Shown here: piece after piece, positions 35,420 through 47,701 of the stretch | Position numbering within the stretch: position 1 is the stretch's first letter | Layout of the letters: the number at the start of each line of letters is the position of its first letter | NCBI GenBank assembly: GCA_034687125.1 | Contig: JAQGBZ010000360.1 | Coordinates: 1-63,265 of the forward strand | Source of the DNA: Neelides folsomi | Taxonomy: Eukaryota > Arthropoda > Collembola > Neelipleona > Neelidae | Reading direction: 5' to 3' | Length of the DNA: 63,265 bases | Notes under the pieces: generated by a model | What the model was told of the DNA's origin: nothing | Database searches by the model: none | Seen by the model: only the letters and a program-made list of their open reading frames with translations | Made by a program: the position numbers and the translations under genes

Positions 35420-36449
35420 ATGAATTCAAAGGAAGATGCAGCGAAGAAGCTTGAAGCTTTTTTACCAGGTACATTCTACACAATTTCTAATGCCAAAATC
35501 AACAAACTTTTCACCACATTTTCAAATGTTTCAAAAATACTTGCAATTATTCCACCGTTGAAATCAAATTATTTTTTAGGGAAACTCGAGAAAGATAAAA
35601 AATATTTTTGCGGATTTTGCAAAGCACAAATTGTTGATGGAGTAAGTTCTTTATATTATATTAATTTTTACATTTTCAACTTTAATTTCTAATTGATGGA
35701 TCTAAAATTATTTAATAATTATCATTTTTTAATTTAAGAAAGTGTTTTTTGGACTTGGAAAAACTTGGCATTTTGAACATTTTACCTGCACACATTGTAA
35801 ATGCATCCTTTCCACATCGAGCTTTTACAATATGAATGATCTTCCTTATTGTGAACAAGATTATCAAAAGCTTTTTGCACCAAAATGTGCTCATTGTAAT
35901 GAGCCAATAGTTGGGGTAATATACTTTTTAATATTATTAAATATATTATTAACTAACATTAAATGTAAGTATTTAAGAAACACCTAAATTGGAATATTTT
36001 AATTTTTATATAATTTTTAAGGTTAATTAATTATGATTAATATTTATTGTAATTAACAGAAATGTACGACCGCAATGGATAAGAAATGGCATGCTGAGCA
36101 TTTTATGTGCACCCATTGCAAAAACCCATTTAAAAATGAAAGTTTTTATTCAAAAGATGGGAAACCTTACTGCCACAACGACTACATTGAACTATTTTCA
36201 GAAAGATGCAAAGGATGTCAGAAGCCGATCGAGAAGGAATCCATCGTTATTGATAACGAGAATTGGCACAAATTCTGCTACGTCTGTACGGTAAGTTTAC
36301 AAATCGTAAAATTATTTTATTAAACTCAAAATGTCTCTGGCTTAAAATGTTGATGGTTCATTTAGGTATGCAACAAAGAGATCGGCACAGAAAAATATTA
36401 TAAAATTGAAGGGAAGCCAAAATGCGTCAATTGCTTTAGAAAAGTATAA
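35420..36449 (+). CDS. three-LIM-domain protein, paxillin/PINCH-like
   Basis: Four exons, 35420-35641, 35739-35915, 36060-36290 and 36366-36449, all phase 0, give 237 aa. After about 57 unique residues come three LIM zinc-finger domains: CGFC...HFTCTHC...YCEQDY, then CAHC...HFMCTHC...YCHNDY, then CKGC...FCYVCTVC...KCVNCF. Each keeps the C-x2-C...H-x2-C/C-x2-C...C-x2-C pattern, and GLGKTWHFEHF is close to paxillin LIM repeats. LIM proteins of this class dock at focal adhesions and the actin cytoskeleton. Paxillin has four LIM domains plus N-terminal LD motifs; here there is one LIM fewer and no LD motif, so it is likely a lineage-specific short paralogue. A tandem aataaataaat lies downstream near 36750. 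Confidence 0.88.
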
Positions 36450-37104
36450 AACAGTTTAATTGATGAAATGTATACGTTTAATTTAACAAGTATTACAGAT
36501 GACTTATTAATGCGAAATCATGCAAATATTATATAAGTAAAATTAAAAATTAATAAATGTGAACATTAATATAATAATATTTATATTATAGTCACATTGA
36601 GGCTAATTTGTAATTCCTATGTATAAATACGTTTTATCACAAAAGCGTTTTTAGTTGCCATTTGCCATTAATATTTTTAATTGCGTTATTTCTTCTATTC
36701 AATTTATGAAAACTTTATTGGAACTTATGTATGATGAATGAACTATAAAATAAATAAATACTGAACTAAGTAACTGAGTAATTTTACTAAAAATCACCAA
36801 TGTTTTATTTATCTTTTATCATAAATCTTATTTACTTAAATTTCCCTACATAAATACAGATAATTTACTTATTTTAAAATTTTAGTTCATGATTGTTTTT
36901 CTGGTTGACGCTATTGGTTTTCCCCTCCAGTTTTTGAATCAGTATCACGTTTAACCTTTTTATTTTTTTTGTATCTCAATTATGAATTCCTCAATGCTTC
37001 CATCTTCAATTTGTTTATCCTTTTTATTCCTTGTTATCAATATTCCATTTTTTGCAATTTCATCTGAAAAACAATTTTATTACCTAGTTGTGGGTTTAAA
37101 ATTA
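36450..37104. other. intergenic
   Basis: 3' flank of the LIM gene up to the MITE. No exon seen. Confidence 0.5.
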
Positions 37105-37488
37105 AATTAATTGGCTAGGATTCGGAAAGCCAGCACACCATGATGCACCATGCAAAATCCCCCCATGCACCATGAAAAATAATTAAGACATTTGAGTGAG
37201 CGTGAGACTATAAGCTGAATTAGGGATTTTTGAGCTCACCATGGTGAAAAGTGGTGAGTTCCATGGTGAGTATGGTGACAAATGGTGAGCTGCATGGTGA
37301 GCTGGAACCAAAATGGTGCACCATGGTGAGCTTCACCGTGGACATGGGTTTTGGATTTGCTCACCATGATGAGAACCGAAATTGAAAAACTAGGGATAGG
37401 AATATTAACATTAAGCTCACCATGGTGAGGGGGAATTTTTCATGGTGCACCATGGTGTGCTGGCTTTCCGAATCCTAGCCAATTAATT
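37105..37488. mobile_element. 384-bp MITE with perfect 38-bp terminal inverted repeats and CACCATGGTG-rich interior
   Basis: Bases 37105-37142 (beginning aattaattggctaggattcg) are the exact reverse complement of 37451-37488. The interior is built from many copies of caccat/atggtg and gtgagc, including several palindromic caccatggtg decamers, so most of the element can fold on itself. It has no coding capacity. The aattaatt at each end is palindromic and may include the target duplication. It looks like a recent non-autonomous DNA element or foldback element. Confidence 0.85.
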
Positions 37489-40400
37489 CTATATACCAAT
37501 ATAGTAAATAGCTTTAAATTTTAATGTATTACCATTTGTGCTATTTTATATAAATATTGGTATACTATTTAAAATTTTCTTAGCATTATGTAATCTTATG
37601 GTCTTATTATTTAATTGCATCAAACCTAAAGTCGATTTAGATGAAAATGAATCTTCAATACTAATGGATTCTGTAATTTGCAAACGTTTTCCCTTTAATT
37701 TAGGAGCAGCTAATGAGAGTTCTAAATATGTAAAGTAAATAGATTAAATACACAACAATTATAATTAGATAATCATTATTTCATCAAGAAATCCCAATTA
37801 TATTTTTAAAGTAATTTAAAAAAAATTATTAATTACGAATAATTCCAACTGAAATGTATATTATAAAAACGAAACGATACATTTAAGAATAAATGGCAAT
37901 TATCAACTTCTTAAAGTACACGAAATTATGTCAGTTCATTATGCTTAAATTAATACATGCACGTTTCAAGGAAGTTAATGACTAATTTCTTAGAATTTAA
38001 TTGTAGGTTGTTCAATCATGCAAATATTAGTTGCACTTCTATCTTTACTAATTAATGTAAACCATAACTGTCAACAAATTTGTTAAGTTATTAGTCTTAT
38101 TAGATAACTTTTACTAACAACAATAAATTCACAAACTACATTTTAGCATATGTTCAATGTTATATAGCAAAGCAATTATATTTAATAATATAATTAAAAC
38201 GTCACTTTAACTATAATTGACAACAATTTTAATAAAATTCCAATCTTCTCTCTTTATATTGAAAACAATCAGGAAGCGAATCTTGAATGTAATACTTGTA
38301 AAAGAATATTAAATCTTTATTCAATTAAGAGACAATGAGTAATTATTCACAATTCTCTACAATAAAGATGTATTTAATAGGTAAAGAAAGTAAAGCTGTC
38401 TCATACAAATCATAAATATGTAAATATTTGTTTTCAATGAATATTCACGCTTAAAGTTACTTTAACTTATAAGGAAGATTATGCATTTAACAACCTTGAA
38501 TGTGCATAATATTTAACATTGCACGCATGGACAATGTAAAAAGGAAAAACGAAGGAAAGCATTTTTATTACACATTTGAAACATAAGATGAAACATCAGA
38601 TCAACAGATTAATGTCTACATAAGAAGCGAGGAAAGACACGCATCAGTTAGATTTTCCTTTAGGAAGACTGAGGAGCTTCTTTGGCTTAAAATGGAAACT
38701 TTAAATCTTCCTTATTAAATCTTCACAGTCTCTGCTCTTTTGTCCTTCGTCTCACCCTTTTTATCACTCCAGAAATCTAAACATCTTTTAACATCTTGGG
38801 TTTATATTAATTAAAGTATTTTACAAACCTCGGCATCAAAAAAATCATTTCCATACAATTCAAACTAATTAAATAATATTTTACAATTTTTTAAATATAA
38901 TATTAATATAAAATATTAATAAAATACCCTATGCCTAAAGGCACATGTAAATAAATAATCATTATGTTACCTATGTAGAATTTCAATAAAGTTCAATAGA
39001 TAACAATTTAATTACAAGCCATAACAGTTATAGGAAAAAACTTGCAGATATATAAAAGGAATGTTTGAAAAAAAGACTTGGACATAATATGGTATCTATT
39101 GAGGTTGGCGAGACTATACTTGCAATTAAATGTGTACGTGAAGATTTGCGAGTACAAAGGAGATGGGAAGGTTTTAAAGAATCCTTCAGGAAGGGTGCAA
39201 GAGGTGAGTAACAGGCTCGCCTTCTATTATATGAACATTCAGTGTCTCCTCGACATCTCCACGCTCCGCACAACCCACAACTCTCTCATCAAATAAAAAA
39301 GTGAGAGTCAATTCTTCCAACATGCATTAAAATTCCACGCAGTTTTATAAATTGGTCGAACACAAAGAACAAAAACTTGTGTATAGAATTCAATGTGAAT
39401 AGTGAAATTAAAACAAATAAAAATGATACACGCGTGTCCCTGTGGTCATCGAAGGTTTTGGGCTTTCTTAACTACTTTGTGTACAATTGTAAGTTTAAAA
39501 CAATAAAATAATAATGATTGGATATTTATATCTACTTGCAATTTAAATATCCAATTATTTAAATTGTTCTAGAAAAAATATACATATTTAATTGCTAATC
39601 TTATTTTCTTAAAAGTTATAATCATAAAAGTTATAATCTTGCAATAACGTAGTAAAATTGGCCCCGTACATTTTTTATGTTAAATTAATAAAGAACATTT
39701 TATTTATTTATGAATATATTTTAAATTTAACAGTGTCTTGGCCCAGCGTTACTCGTAAGTTTATTTTATACTGCGCTATGGCTGAAGATGGGAAGCCGCG
39801 TTCTGGTCGAGTCAACTTTTCTTCTCGTGGAAGAAATGGATAATGAGAAATTCGTCGATGGTGAGCATTTGCCCAATTATTAAGAAAATAACTGAAAATT
39901 AAATTATCTAACATTAAGGAAACGGCTCATGAGATTATTAAACCTCATTAGAGGAACATTCATAATAATCATAAAAACTTTCTAAAATATTGGGTGTTGA
40001 AGTGATTAAGAATGATTTTTTCCTGAAAGATTTTATGATTTCTTATTATTCCTTTTATGTTTGCTTTAAAAATAAATTTTCAAATATAATTTGTACAATC
40101 AAAATCAAATATTTCTAACATCACAAATTACATAAAAGTTTGTTTTCGTGATTTTTATTTTGGATCACTGTGATTTAGTTAGGACATTTGATATTAACAA
40201 TGAATTTATGAACCTAGTATTAAACATATAACATTTATAAATAATTCTTGAGATAAACATGCAAAAATATGTGCATGTTTTATTTCAACATTAAATTCAT
40301 GTTTGCATAATTTTCCTAATTATTCTTGATTTTAGCAATACAGGTACTGATAAATATTTTGAGCTTAGAATTATCCTTAATAAGAATTTAAGAATTTTTA

Positions 40401-40941
40401 TATTTTCTCGTTCAACATAACTAAATCACGAGAATCCATATAAAAATATATAGTGATATAAAGTCTTGAAGTAAGGAACATGTCAGGAAATCCTAGACCC
40501 AAAAATCTCTATAAGGTTCGACCTTAATAATCCCAATATCCCTCGTATTGATTTATTTGCTTATCATTCGAGTTCAATTACCTTCGGAACCAAACAACCT
40601 TAATATTATGTATATGGACAACAAAGAAAGTGAATGGCACAGTCTACATTATATAAAACATTAATTACATTCTTTAAATATATTCTTATTGAAGTGTTGA
40701 AAATTAGTTATGCTTATATTAAATCCAAGCTTATATTAAACTCCCTAACAATGATGCATTAAGAAGGGACAGCATCTGAAACCAATTTCACTTTTATATT
40801 ATGTTATTGAATACCAACAACGTTTATATATTTTCACATTGTGTTTGTATATGTGCCAAATCATTAAAAATGATTATTAATATTTACATTTGACATATAG
40901 CGAATCTTCAACTAAACTGACTTTTTATTTCTTATACCAAT
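37489..40941. other. long gene-poor AT-rich region
   Basis: About 3.4 kb with no supported exon. A slightly GC-richer stretch at 39060-39300 has open frames on both strands, but they show no family similarity and no splice-supported continuation. Confidence 0.55.
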
Positions 40942-41568
40942 ATGCTATACATACTTTATTTCATACTATGGTATATGATACAATACAGTATATTGTACAC
41001 GTGGTTAATATGTCTATTGAATCGCCGACCTTCCCAACGGCTACAGGAGAAAATGACCCATTTAAAATATTCTTTAATTCTATTCTTAGACATTTTTGCT
41101 CTCTACCGCTTCAATCTCCCTCCGGCTATTGTAATTACTGTGCTCGGATTCATTCAGCTATTCTCCGTCGTCCAAGTAAACACTTTCACTTTTAATGAAA
41201 ACATTTTAAATTCATTTTTAACGTTTAATTTAATTATTAACGCTTATTTAATTTTATAACGTCAACATTAAATATTTTAAATATCATTCCTTTTTATTTA
41301 GAATCATCATGCAGCGGCAAAGTTGAGCATCATTGTTGGATCTGTAGCTGCTGTGTTTTCCATTATAATGTTCTTTGTTATTCTTCTCCTCAGTACGAAT
41401 TGGATTGAAAGTCTACCTCTCTCAATTGTCATCATGTGCCAGTCTTATTTCACTTGGGTCTTTTGCGAGTATGAACATTGGCTCCACAATAAACTCAATG
41501 GGGTTGAGAAAATCTCCTCAATGGATGAATCCGATATGAACTGTGACCCTGACTCCTCGCGGCTATAA
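40942..41568 (+). CDS. small four-helix membrane protein, unrecognised
   Basis: Exon 2 (41302-41568) is clear: a long hydrophobic segment (IIVGSVAAVFSIIMFFVILL), a second one (LPLSIVIMCQSYFTWVF) and a hydrophilic acidic tail of about 35 residues. Exon 1 ends at 41175 with CAA before gtaaac and contributes LILFLDIFALYRF and PAIVITVLGFIQLF. Start is uncertain. An ATG at 41053 (ATG ACC CAT) gives 129 aa with four membrane segments; the frame stays open back to an ATG at 40942, but the added residues look like non-coding AT-rich sequence. The four-helix layout with short loops recalls MARVEL-like or tetraspan arthropod orphan families. No signature residue lets me assign one. Confidence 0.6.
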
Positions 41569-43499
41569 ATTTATGTATTTTATCTTACGCATTTTCCCTT
41601 GTGGATCATTAGTCTACATTGCTCAATGGCTAATAGCTCCATCAATTTTTTATTTCAATAAAGTGTAAATAGCCTCAGACCTTTTACATTTTACAGGATT
41701 TTTACAATAATTCTCAAATTGCGTATTGCAAAATATAAGCACGTAATGTTTTAATTTGATAATAATTGTGTTAAAGTTTCAAACAATTGATTTTACTCAT
41801 ACCTTTGTGAATGCAAATTTGAAATGCCATAAATCATATTTTATTATACTATTGGATAATTTTGATTTAAAAAAACGAAAAATAGATAAACTATAAGCTA
41901 TGATAAACTAAATTATTTATAAATTCTGATTTTTCAAGACTCATGTTTGATTTAAATTTTTAAAATTTTTTCAAACCATCCTTCAACAAATTTAAAATAT
42001 TTTTGTAAAATATATTAATTTTAGTAGTTTACTTATTGTGAGTTTACTTTTTAATTAGTATATTGGTTTATGTTGTGTTTATATTCGATTATGTGATGTG
42101 TTTTTTGAATTAATAATATTATAATAAAATTAATTTTTTGAATCATTTTTATCATTTATTAAATAATTTCTTAAATCGACAAGATAAAATAGTAATGATA
42201 AAATGCAAACGAAATCAACGGTGCATTAATACAAATCCCAATTTAATAATATTTTTAGACTCGATTCGAATGTGAGTTTGGGAGTGTAAGAAAACTGATA
42301 GTTCAAGGATATTTTTAAGGTGTAGCTCCCAAGCTTGAATAAAAAGCTTACAAGTTTGTGCATTGAAGTTGTGTTTACTTTGCCTTTAGCCTTTAGCCAA
42401 ATTCTTGTATGGGTCAAGATCTTCACGAATATTCAATAGGAACCAAATGAAGAGGACGACAACAAATATTGGACATCTTTTTGTCTAAAAGCTTTTTATT
42501 TTATTCATTCTGCAATTTATGTATTTGCTTCAACTAACTATATATGTTCATAAAATACACATGTCACATAGCTGCATTCTTGTAATTAGCTAAATAATTA
42601 TTTATACTACAAATGAGTATGTAAATGAATGCGGAGTCTCTTGTTTTATCAAAGGATGCAATCAATGAGGTGGAGGTGAGGATCAAGGATCAACCAATAA
42701 TTGCGCGATATTGTTAGGATATTGTTAGGAATGGGGACTTAAACATCAATGAATTAAATAAGTGCATAAGTACGATTACAAACCATGTGAGTGGATGTAG
42801 GAAAAGGCCACAATGGGAATGCGAAGTGGTTTGACTGCTACGATTACGCAAATGTTTGACTTTGGGAACCTCGTTGACCTAGAGACTCACATGTGGTACA
42901 TATTGTTAAATACCTTAAAGGGATTTCCTTCTCAATCCTCTTTATCATTTTAAATGGATGATTTTATTATTTTATTTATTTCCTTTGGGGGCTTTATCCT
43001 ACTAATTTAACAAAAATATATTTTTTGTAAACATATAACTCCTTTAATGGAATCAGCATCGGATTAAATAAAATTATTAAATTGAATTAACAAAAAATTA
43101 TGAGTAATTGATTATTTGATGGGCAACCAAAGTGAAATCTTTAAAACTAACCTTTAATCCTCAGAATTGCATAGATAGATATATTCCTTTAACAAGGAAT
43201 ACATCAATTAACTATTGTTTTAAAAGGGAAAATGTTGGAGATAATTAAGAAATCTGCCGACGTTTGAATTTTTATGGATTAAAGGGTGGGATTAAAAAGA
43301 TTACATTTCACATCCATACGAAATGTTGGATTTATAAAGGTTTAGGCTTTAGAGCAGTGAGAAATTTTAAATTGGGCATTTTTATATTATAAAGAGATAA
43401 ATGGATTATTTAGCAAACTCTAGGCAGTTAGCTTTAACAATTAAATAAACATTGTTATAAAATTACATTATAATTATTTAGCCCAACAAATTATTTAAC
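41569..43499. other. intergenic
   Basis: About 1.9 kb, AT-rich, no supported gene; an open frame at 42226-42426 is unsupported. Confidence 0.55.
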
Positions 43500-45175
43500 A
43501 TGAATTATTTAATTGATAAATTTCACATAAAAGTTATAATCATAATAATTTTCAATTTTATTAAATTTCAATTAAGAACAGTGTTTATTATCTTAGAATC
43601 CTTAAGTAAAATTATATTCCCAAGACCAGAAAAATCTCTGGTAAAAGAAGTAATTTTGGTGAGCAAATTAATATTTATATATAAAACAAAATATATTTTA
43701 ATTATTTCAAAATTTACATAAATGTGTAATAATAATAATGAGTATACAAGCAATTTACTTAATAACTTCACATATGGATATCAAAATATGTATACCTAAA
43801 ATAACAAAAATTTCTATGGATTTCCATATCATTTTCATTATCCCTATGTGTAGTTATATAAAGTAAATACTTTGTATATTGTACAGAGTGCGTCAAAAAT
43901 TTTTTAAAAAATAGATAATCACATTAAAAAGAAAGCTTTGGCGCATTCTGTATATGTTGATAATGAAAATTAAATTTATAAATTAAATTATTCGTTTCTC
44001 TAAATTGGAGGTCACAGGGTCAGGACGAGGGATTGGGCGTGAGTTGAGCATTCAATTAGCTAGATGTGGAGCCAAAATAATTTGTTGGGATATAAACAAA
44101 TATGACAATGATTCTGTTGTAAGAGAAATAAGAGCATTTAATGGAAAAGCCCTTAGTTATGAAGTTGATATTGGAAATGCTAGAGAGGTGGCTGAAATGG
44201 CTCAAAGGGTAATTTAAATTATAAAATATTAAATCAAATTTTTATATTCCTTGGATTATTTTTACTATTTATTTTTTTTTATTTAATTCAATTATATTTT
44301 TAATTTAGGTTCGCACACAAGTTGGAGAAGTTACAATGGTCATTAACAATGCAGGAGTTCCAGGAACAATTCCATTCGTTGAAACCACAATAGACGAAAT
44401 GTATGAAATGATTGAAGTGAATGCACTTGGGAACTTTTGGGTTTTAAAAGAAATTCTTCCATGGTTTGTTGAGAGGGGTTTTGGTCATGTTGTGGCCGTT
44501 TCTTCTGGTCTTGCAATTTTACCTCTCAGACATCATGTTGTTTACGGAGCATCCAAAGCTTCTATTCATGGACTCATGGAAGGGCTCAGATATGAACTAA
44601 GAGAAAGAAGTCCAAATATTAAATTCACAACTGTTTATCCTTTTTTTGTTGACACAAAAATGTTGGATGATTTAAAAGTAAAAATCAGGTATGTAATCAG
44701 ATTATACATTTAGTAATCGTATTACTTACTTATTAACTAATTAATAATATAATATAATTACTTAAAAACAGTATTTAGTTGAAAAATATGTAATACTCAT
44801 TAATAATTAAATTAAATTGATGTTTATACATTGTAATTTATAATTATTAATATATTGAAATAATTGTGTCTATCTTGGAATTAACTCTTTTAAATTAATA
44901 GATTTTCTTCATTATTTAAAATTCTTGGTCCACAAGAAACGGCAAGAATAATTGTCGAAGGAATAAGAAAAGACGCTGAATATATTTTTACTCCAAAGGA
45001 ATTTGCAATTGCAGTTTTCTTATTTAGGTAAAGAAAATTTATAAGATTAATTTAATATTTTTTAAATTTTAATTTAGAATGCCATATTTTATATTTTATT
45101 AGATGTTTACCAAATAAAGCATTTCATGCCATTTCCGATTTTATTGGATGTTCCATAGAAAAGAAACGAAATTAA
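43500..45175 (+). CDS. short-chain dehydrogenase/reductase, SDR16C/retinol dehydrogenase-like
   Basis: Five exons, 43500-43658, 44011-44208, 44309-44688, 44902-45027 and 45103-45175, give 311 aa, matching SDR16C members (about 309 aa). Exon 1 supplies an N-terminal membrane anchor with FNFIKFQLRTVFIILESLSK. The NAD(P)-binding motif is TGSGRGIG (residues 55-62), followed by an Asp (CWDIN) at the end of strand 2, which favours NAD over NADP. NNAG is at 132-135. The catalytic Ser is in AVSSG (184/185), and Tyr198/Lys202 are in YGASK; the spacing is normal. Relatives oxidise retinol or 3-/17-hydroxysteroids at the ER or lipid droplets. The substrate is unknown. A tandem ataataaac/aataaat near 45225 may be the polyadenylation signal. 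Confidence 0.92.
43884..43956. mobile_element. very short inverted-repeat element (about 73 bp) in intron 1 of the SDR gene
   Basis: tacagagtgcgtcaaa near the left end pairs with tttggcgcattctgta at the right end, with two mismatches. Such cagagtgcg-type ends with a tiny core suggest a minimal MITE or an internal-deletion relic. Confidence 0.45.
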
Positions 45176-47701
45176 GGATTTTCAATATATTTTTCATGAT
45201 GTTTATAAATAATAGTACTAAACAATAAATATACGTTTATTTTGCGCATTAATATAATGTTTCTTTTTAAATCATGCATTAGTATTGACATGAATTATGT
45301 ATGTGGAATACCTAGTATTATTTGAGGGAGTACCTTTCATATGACATGTCCATGGATGAATCATCCGACCTACCATTCATGAGACATCCGACAGGTTGCA
45401 TTAAAAACACTATAGGACACCTTTTCCATCTGACATAGGCACATATCCCCTCCGACATAACTTTCATCAGAAGGCGACATCCTTTTTCACGGGGATTTCT
45501 TACCTTCATACCTTTCATACGAAATGTATATCCATCCGACTTAAAGTTAGTCAATCTTATATAATAGATACCTACGAATAGATCAAAAATTCCGGGTAAA
45601 ATTTAAATCTACGGATGAAGATCCAGAGATCAAAATGGCCAATCTAATCTAAATCAAAGGATATGGATTTAGGTTCGATCTACGATCTATAGATATCTAT
45701 AGATTTGAAAAATTAAAAAATATGATAAATAAAATTTAGTAAAAAAAATATGTAGACAAACTTGAACCAAGAACTAATGTGTTTATGTTAATAATTTACA
45801 TCCATTTTTGAATATTTAATTTAGAAATTCAAACATCATTCATGAAAGCATTAATATTAGTAGCGTCTTTTAGTATTAAAGATTTACTTCATTTTTACAA
45901 ATTAAAAGTACAGAATATTAAATATTATCCCAATTTATCTATATTATAGATTTAAATCTTAGCTAGCATAAGAATCCCATTCAAAAAGAGAACATTTATG
46001 ATACAAGAGCTAAAATATTTCATTCACTCATTCATCCTAGCTAGCATTAGAATCCCATTCAAAAATAGAACATTTGTGATACAAGATACACCTCATTTTT
46101 ATTATATCCTCATTCATTATAAAAATATTCTACTGTACAATACTATACAAAGCACTCACATCTTATAAAAATAAATAAACTGATAATTGTAATGTTAAAC
46201 TATTATTTACTCTCAAGTTTAGAAAAAAAATTACTTTTGCAATAACGTGCAGATCTAGAAAGTTGACAACTCAAACAACATCATTCCAATACATATTACA
46301 ATATCCTGTGCCTTTTGGCAAAAATGTTAAAAATGATTTATAAACTGGACAATACTTATTTCACTATTCTATTTCTCGTCCGATTTTTATTCAAGTAGGT
46401 ATGCTTCGAATTTAACACTCGACAGCCGGACGCCGAGAATACGTATTATAATAATATCTCTATTTTAATAATACTATTTTTATTAGTATTACCACATTAG
46501 CACATTTTCAAATGCATAGGTATAGAAGGTTCACTAATATACATTCTAAAAATTTATAATGTAGAATTTTGTCCTCAAAATGTCAAAATATTTATTCCCT
46601 AATTTTAGATCAATTAAATTGAAAGCATTTGAAAAGTTTAAATCTCTAATATAATCTTATTTCAAAGTCAAAAGTTGTGAAGAAGAAATGAGGTTTTGAA
46701 ATGAAATGTAGAACGACATCAATGTAGGACTAAGAAGCTTCGACTTCATTCTGCCAAAGTTTTATCCTTTAAGACCTCAACGGGAGTGGAACTGACTCTC
46801 TTTCTCTCTCATAACAATCATTCATTTTTAGAAATAAATAAACCGATACAAATTGCATTCTTTTCCTTTTACCTTAAAATCCACTTTTTATCCTTTTATC
46901 ATACGAGATTTCAACTTTTATAATCTTATAAAATCATTTATAACCCATTATGTACTTTTGTTATTTATGATTAAAATTACATTATTTGCCAAAGTAAACA
47001 AATCTCATTATGGTCCTCGCTGGAATTGAATTGAGTTAAATTAATCTGAATTAAATGTAATTCCTATTCAATCTAACTAAAGGTGTAATGAAGTGAGAAA
47101 ATGGATCAATTTCCATTATCCAATTTTATTTATTTCTTGAGAGTACTCCACATTTTGGCTGAGAGGCGAAGGAGGCGAAAGGCCCCCCTGCCAAGATCCT
47201 AATGGGCGGATCAAGTGGATTTGTGTGAGATCTGTTCACCTGATTCACTTCCTTTCCTATTCAAATCCCTTTTACAATAAATGAAATGTGGATTGGTTTT
47301 TGGAGTAGGCGGTGGGGATTTTGTGATGTCTAAATCCACCGTGTAGATTTTAGGAATTTGAGAGCACCAGCCGAGATTCGTTTTCGACCCACGTAATCAT
47401 AATACGTACGAAGGAGGGTTGAAAGGACGTCGTTAAAGAGAAGTTTGCTCAGGTGCTCCGCAGCCCTTCGCCACGAAACACCTTGGAAAATTAATTGACT
47501 TCCTATAAGTTGAAAATATTCCATCTGGATTGTTTAATAAAAGCCAAACTTGATTATTTTTATACCTAAATCAATTTATAATATTAAAATTAAAGTTGTT
47601 CAGTTTAAATCTAACCATAAGTTAAATAATTGAAGGCTAAAATTGATAACATTAGTATACAATTGGTATATGAAATAATTTGCCAAATTTATTTATTTAA
47701 A
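45176..47701. other. intergenic with degenerate repeats
   Basis: About 2.5 kb with no supported gene. The stretch 45330-45545 repeats a catccgac/cttttcatacg theme, and 45590-45700 is rich in gatctacgg/atagat words. Both look like remnants of unidentified repeats. A 48-bp direct repeat is listed separately. Confidence 0.5.
45961..46086. repeat. direct repeat pair, 48-bp unit
   Basis: The unit beginning agctagcat and continuing agaatcccattcaaaaa...agaacatt...gatacaaga occurs at 45961-46008 and again at 46039-46086 with a few mismatches. The period is 78 bp. Confidence 0.75.

Noticed and set aside
39028..39300. Overlapping open frames on both strands
   Set aside because: Neither frame shows a domain or spliced continuation.
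45318..45554. 78-residue minus-strand frame
   Set aside because: Sequence is a degenerate repeat built on gtcggatg words; no homology or splice support.
47330..47524. 64-residue minus-strand frame with less AT-rich composition
   Set aside because: No ATG start, no neighbouring exon with matching phase, no recognised family. It could be a gene relic but I cannot support it.
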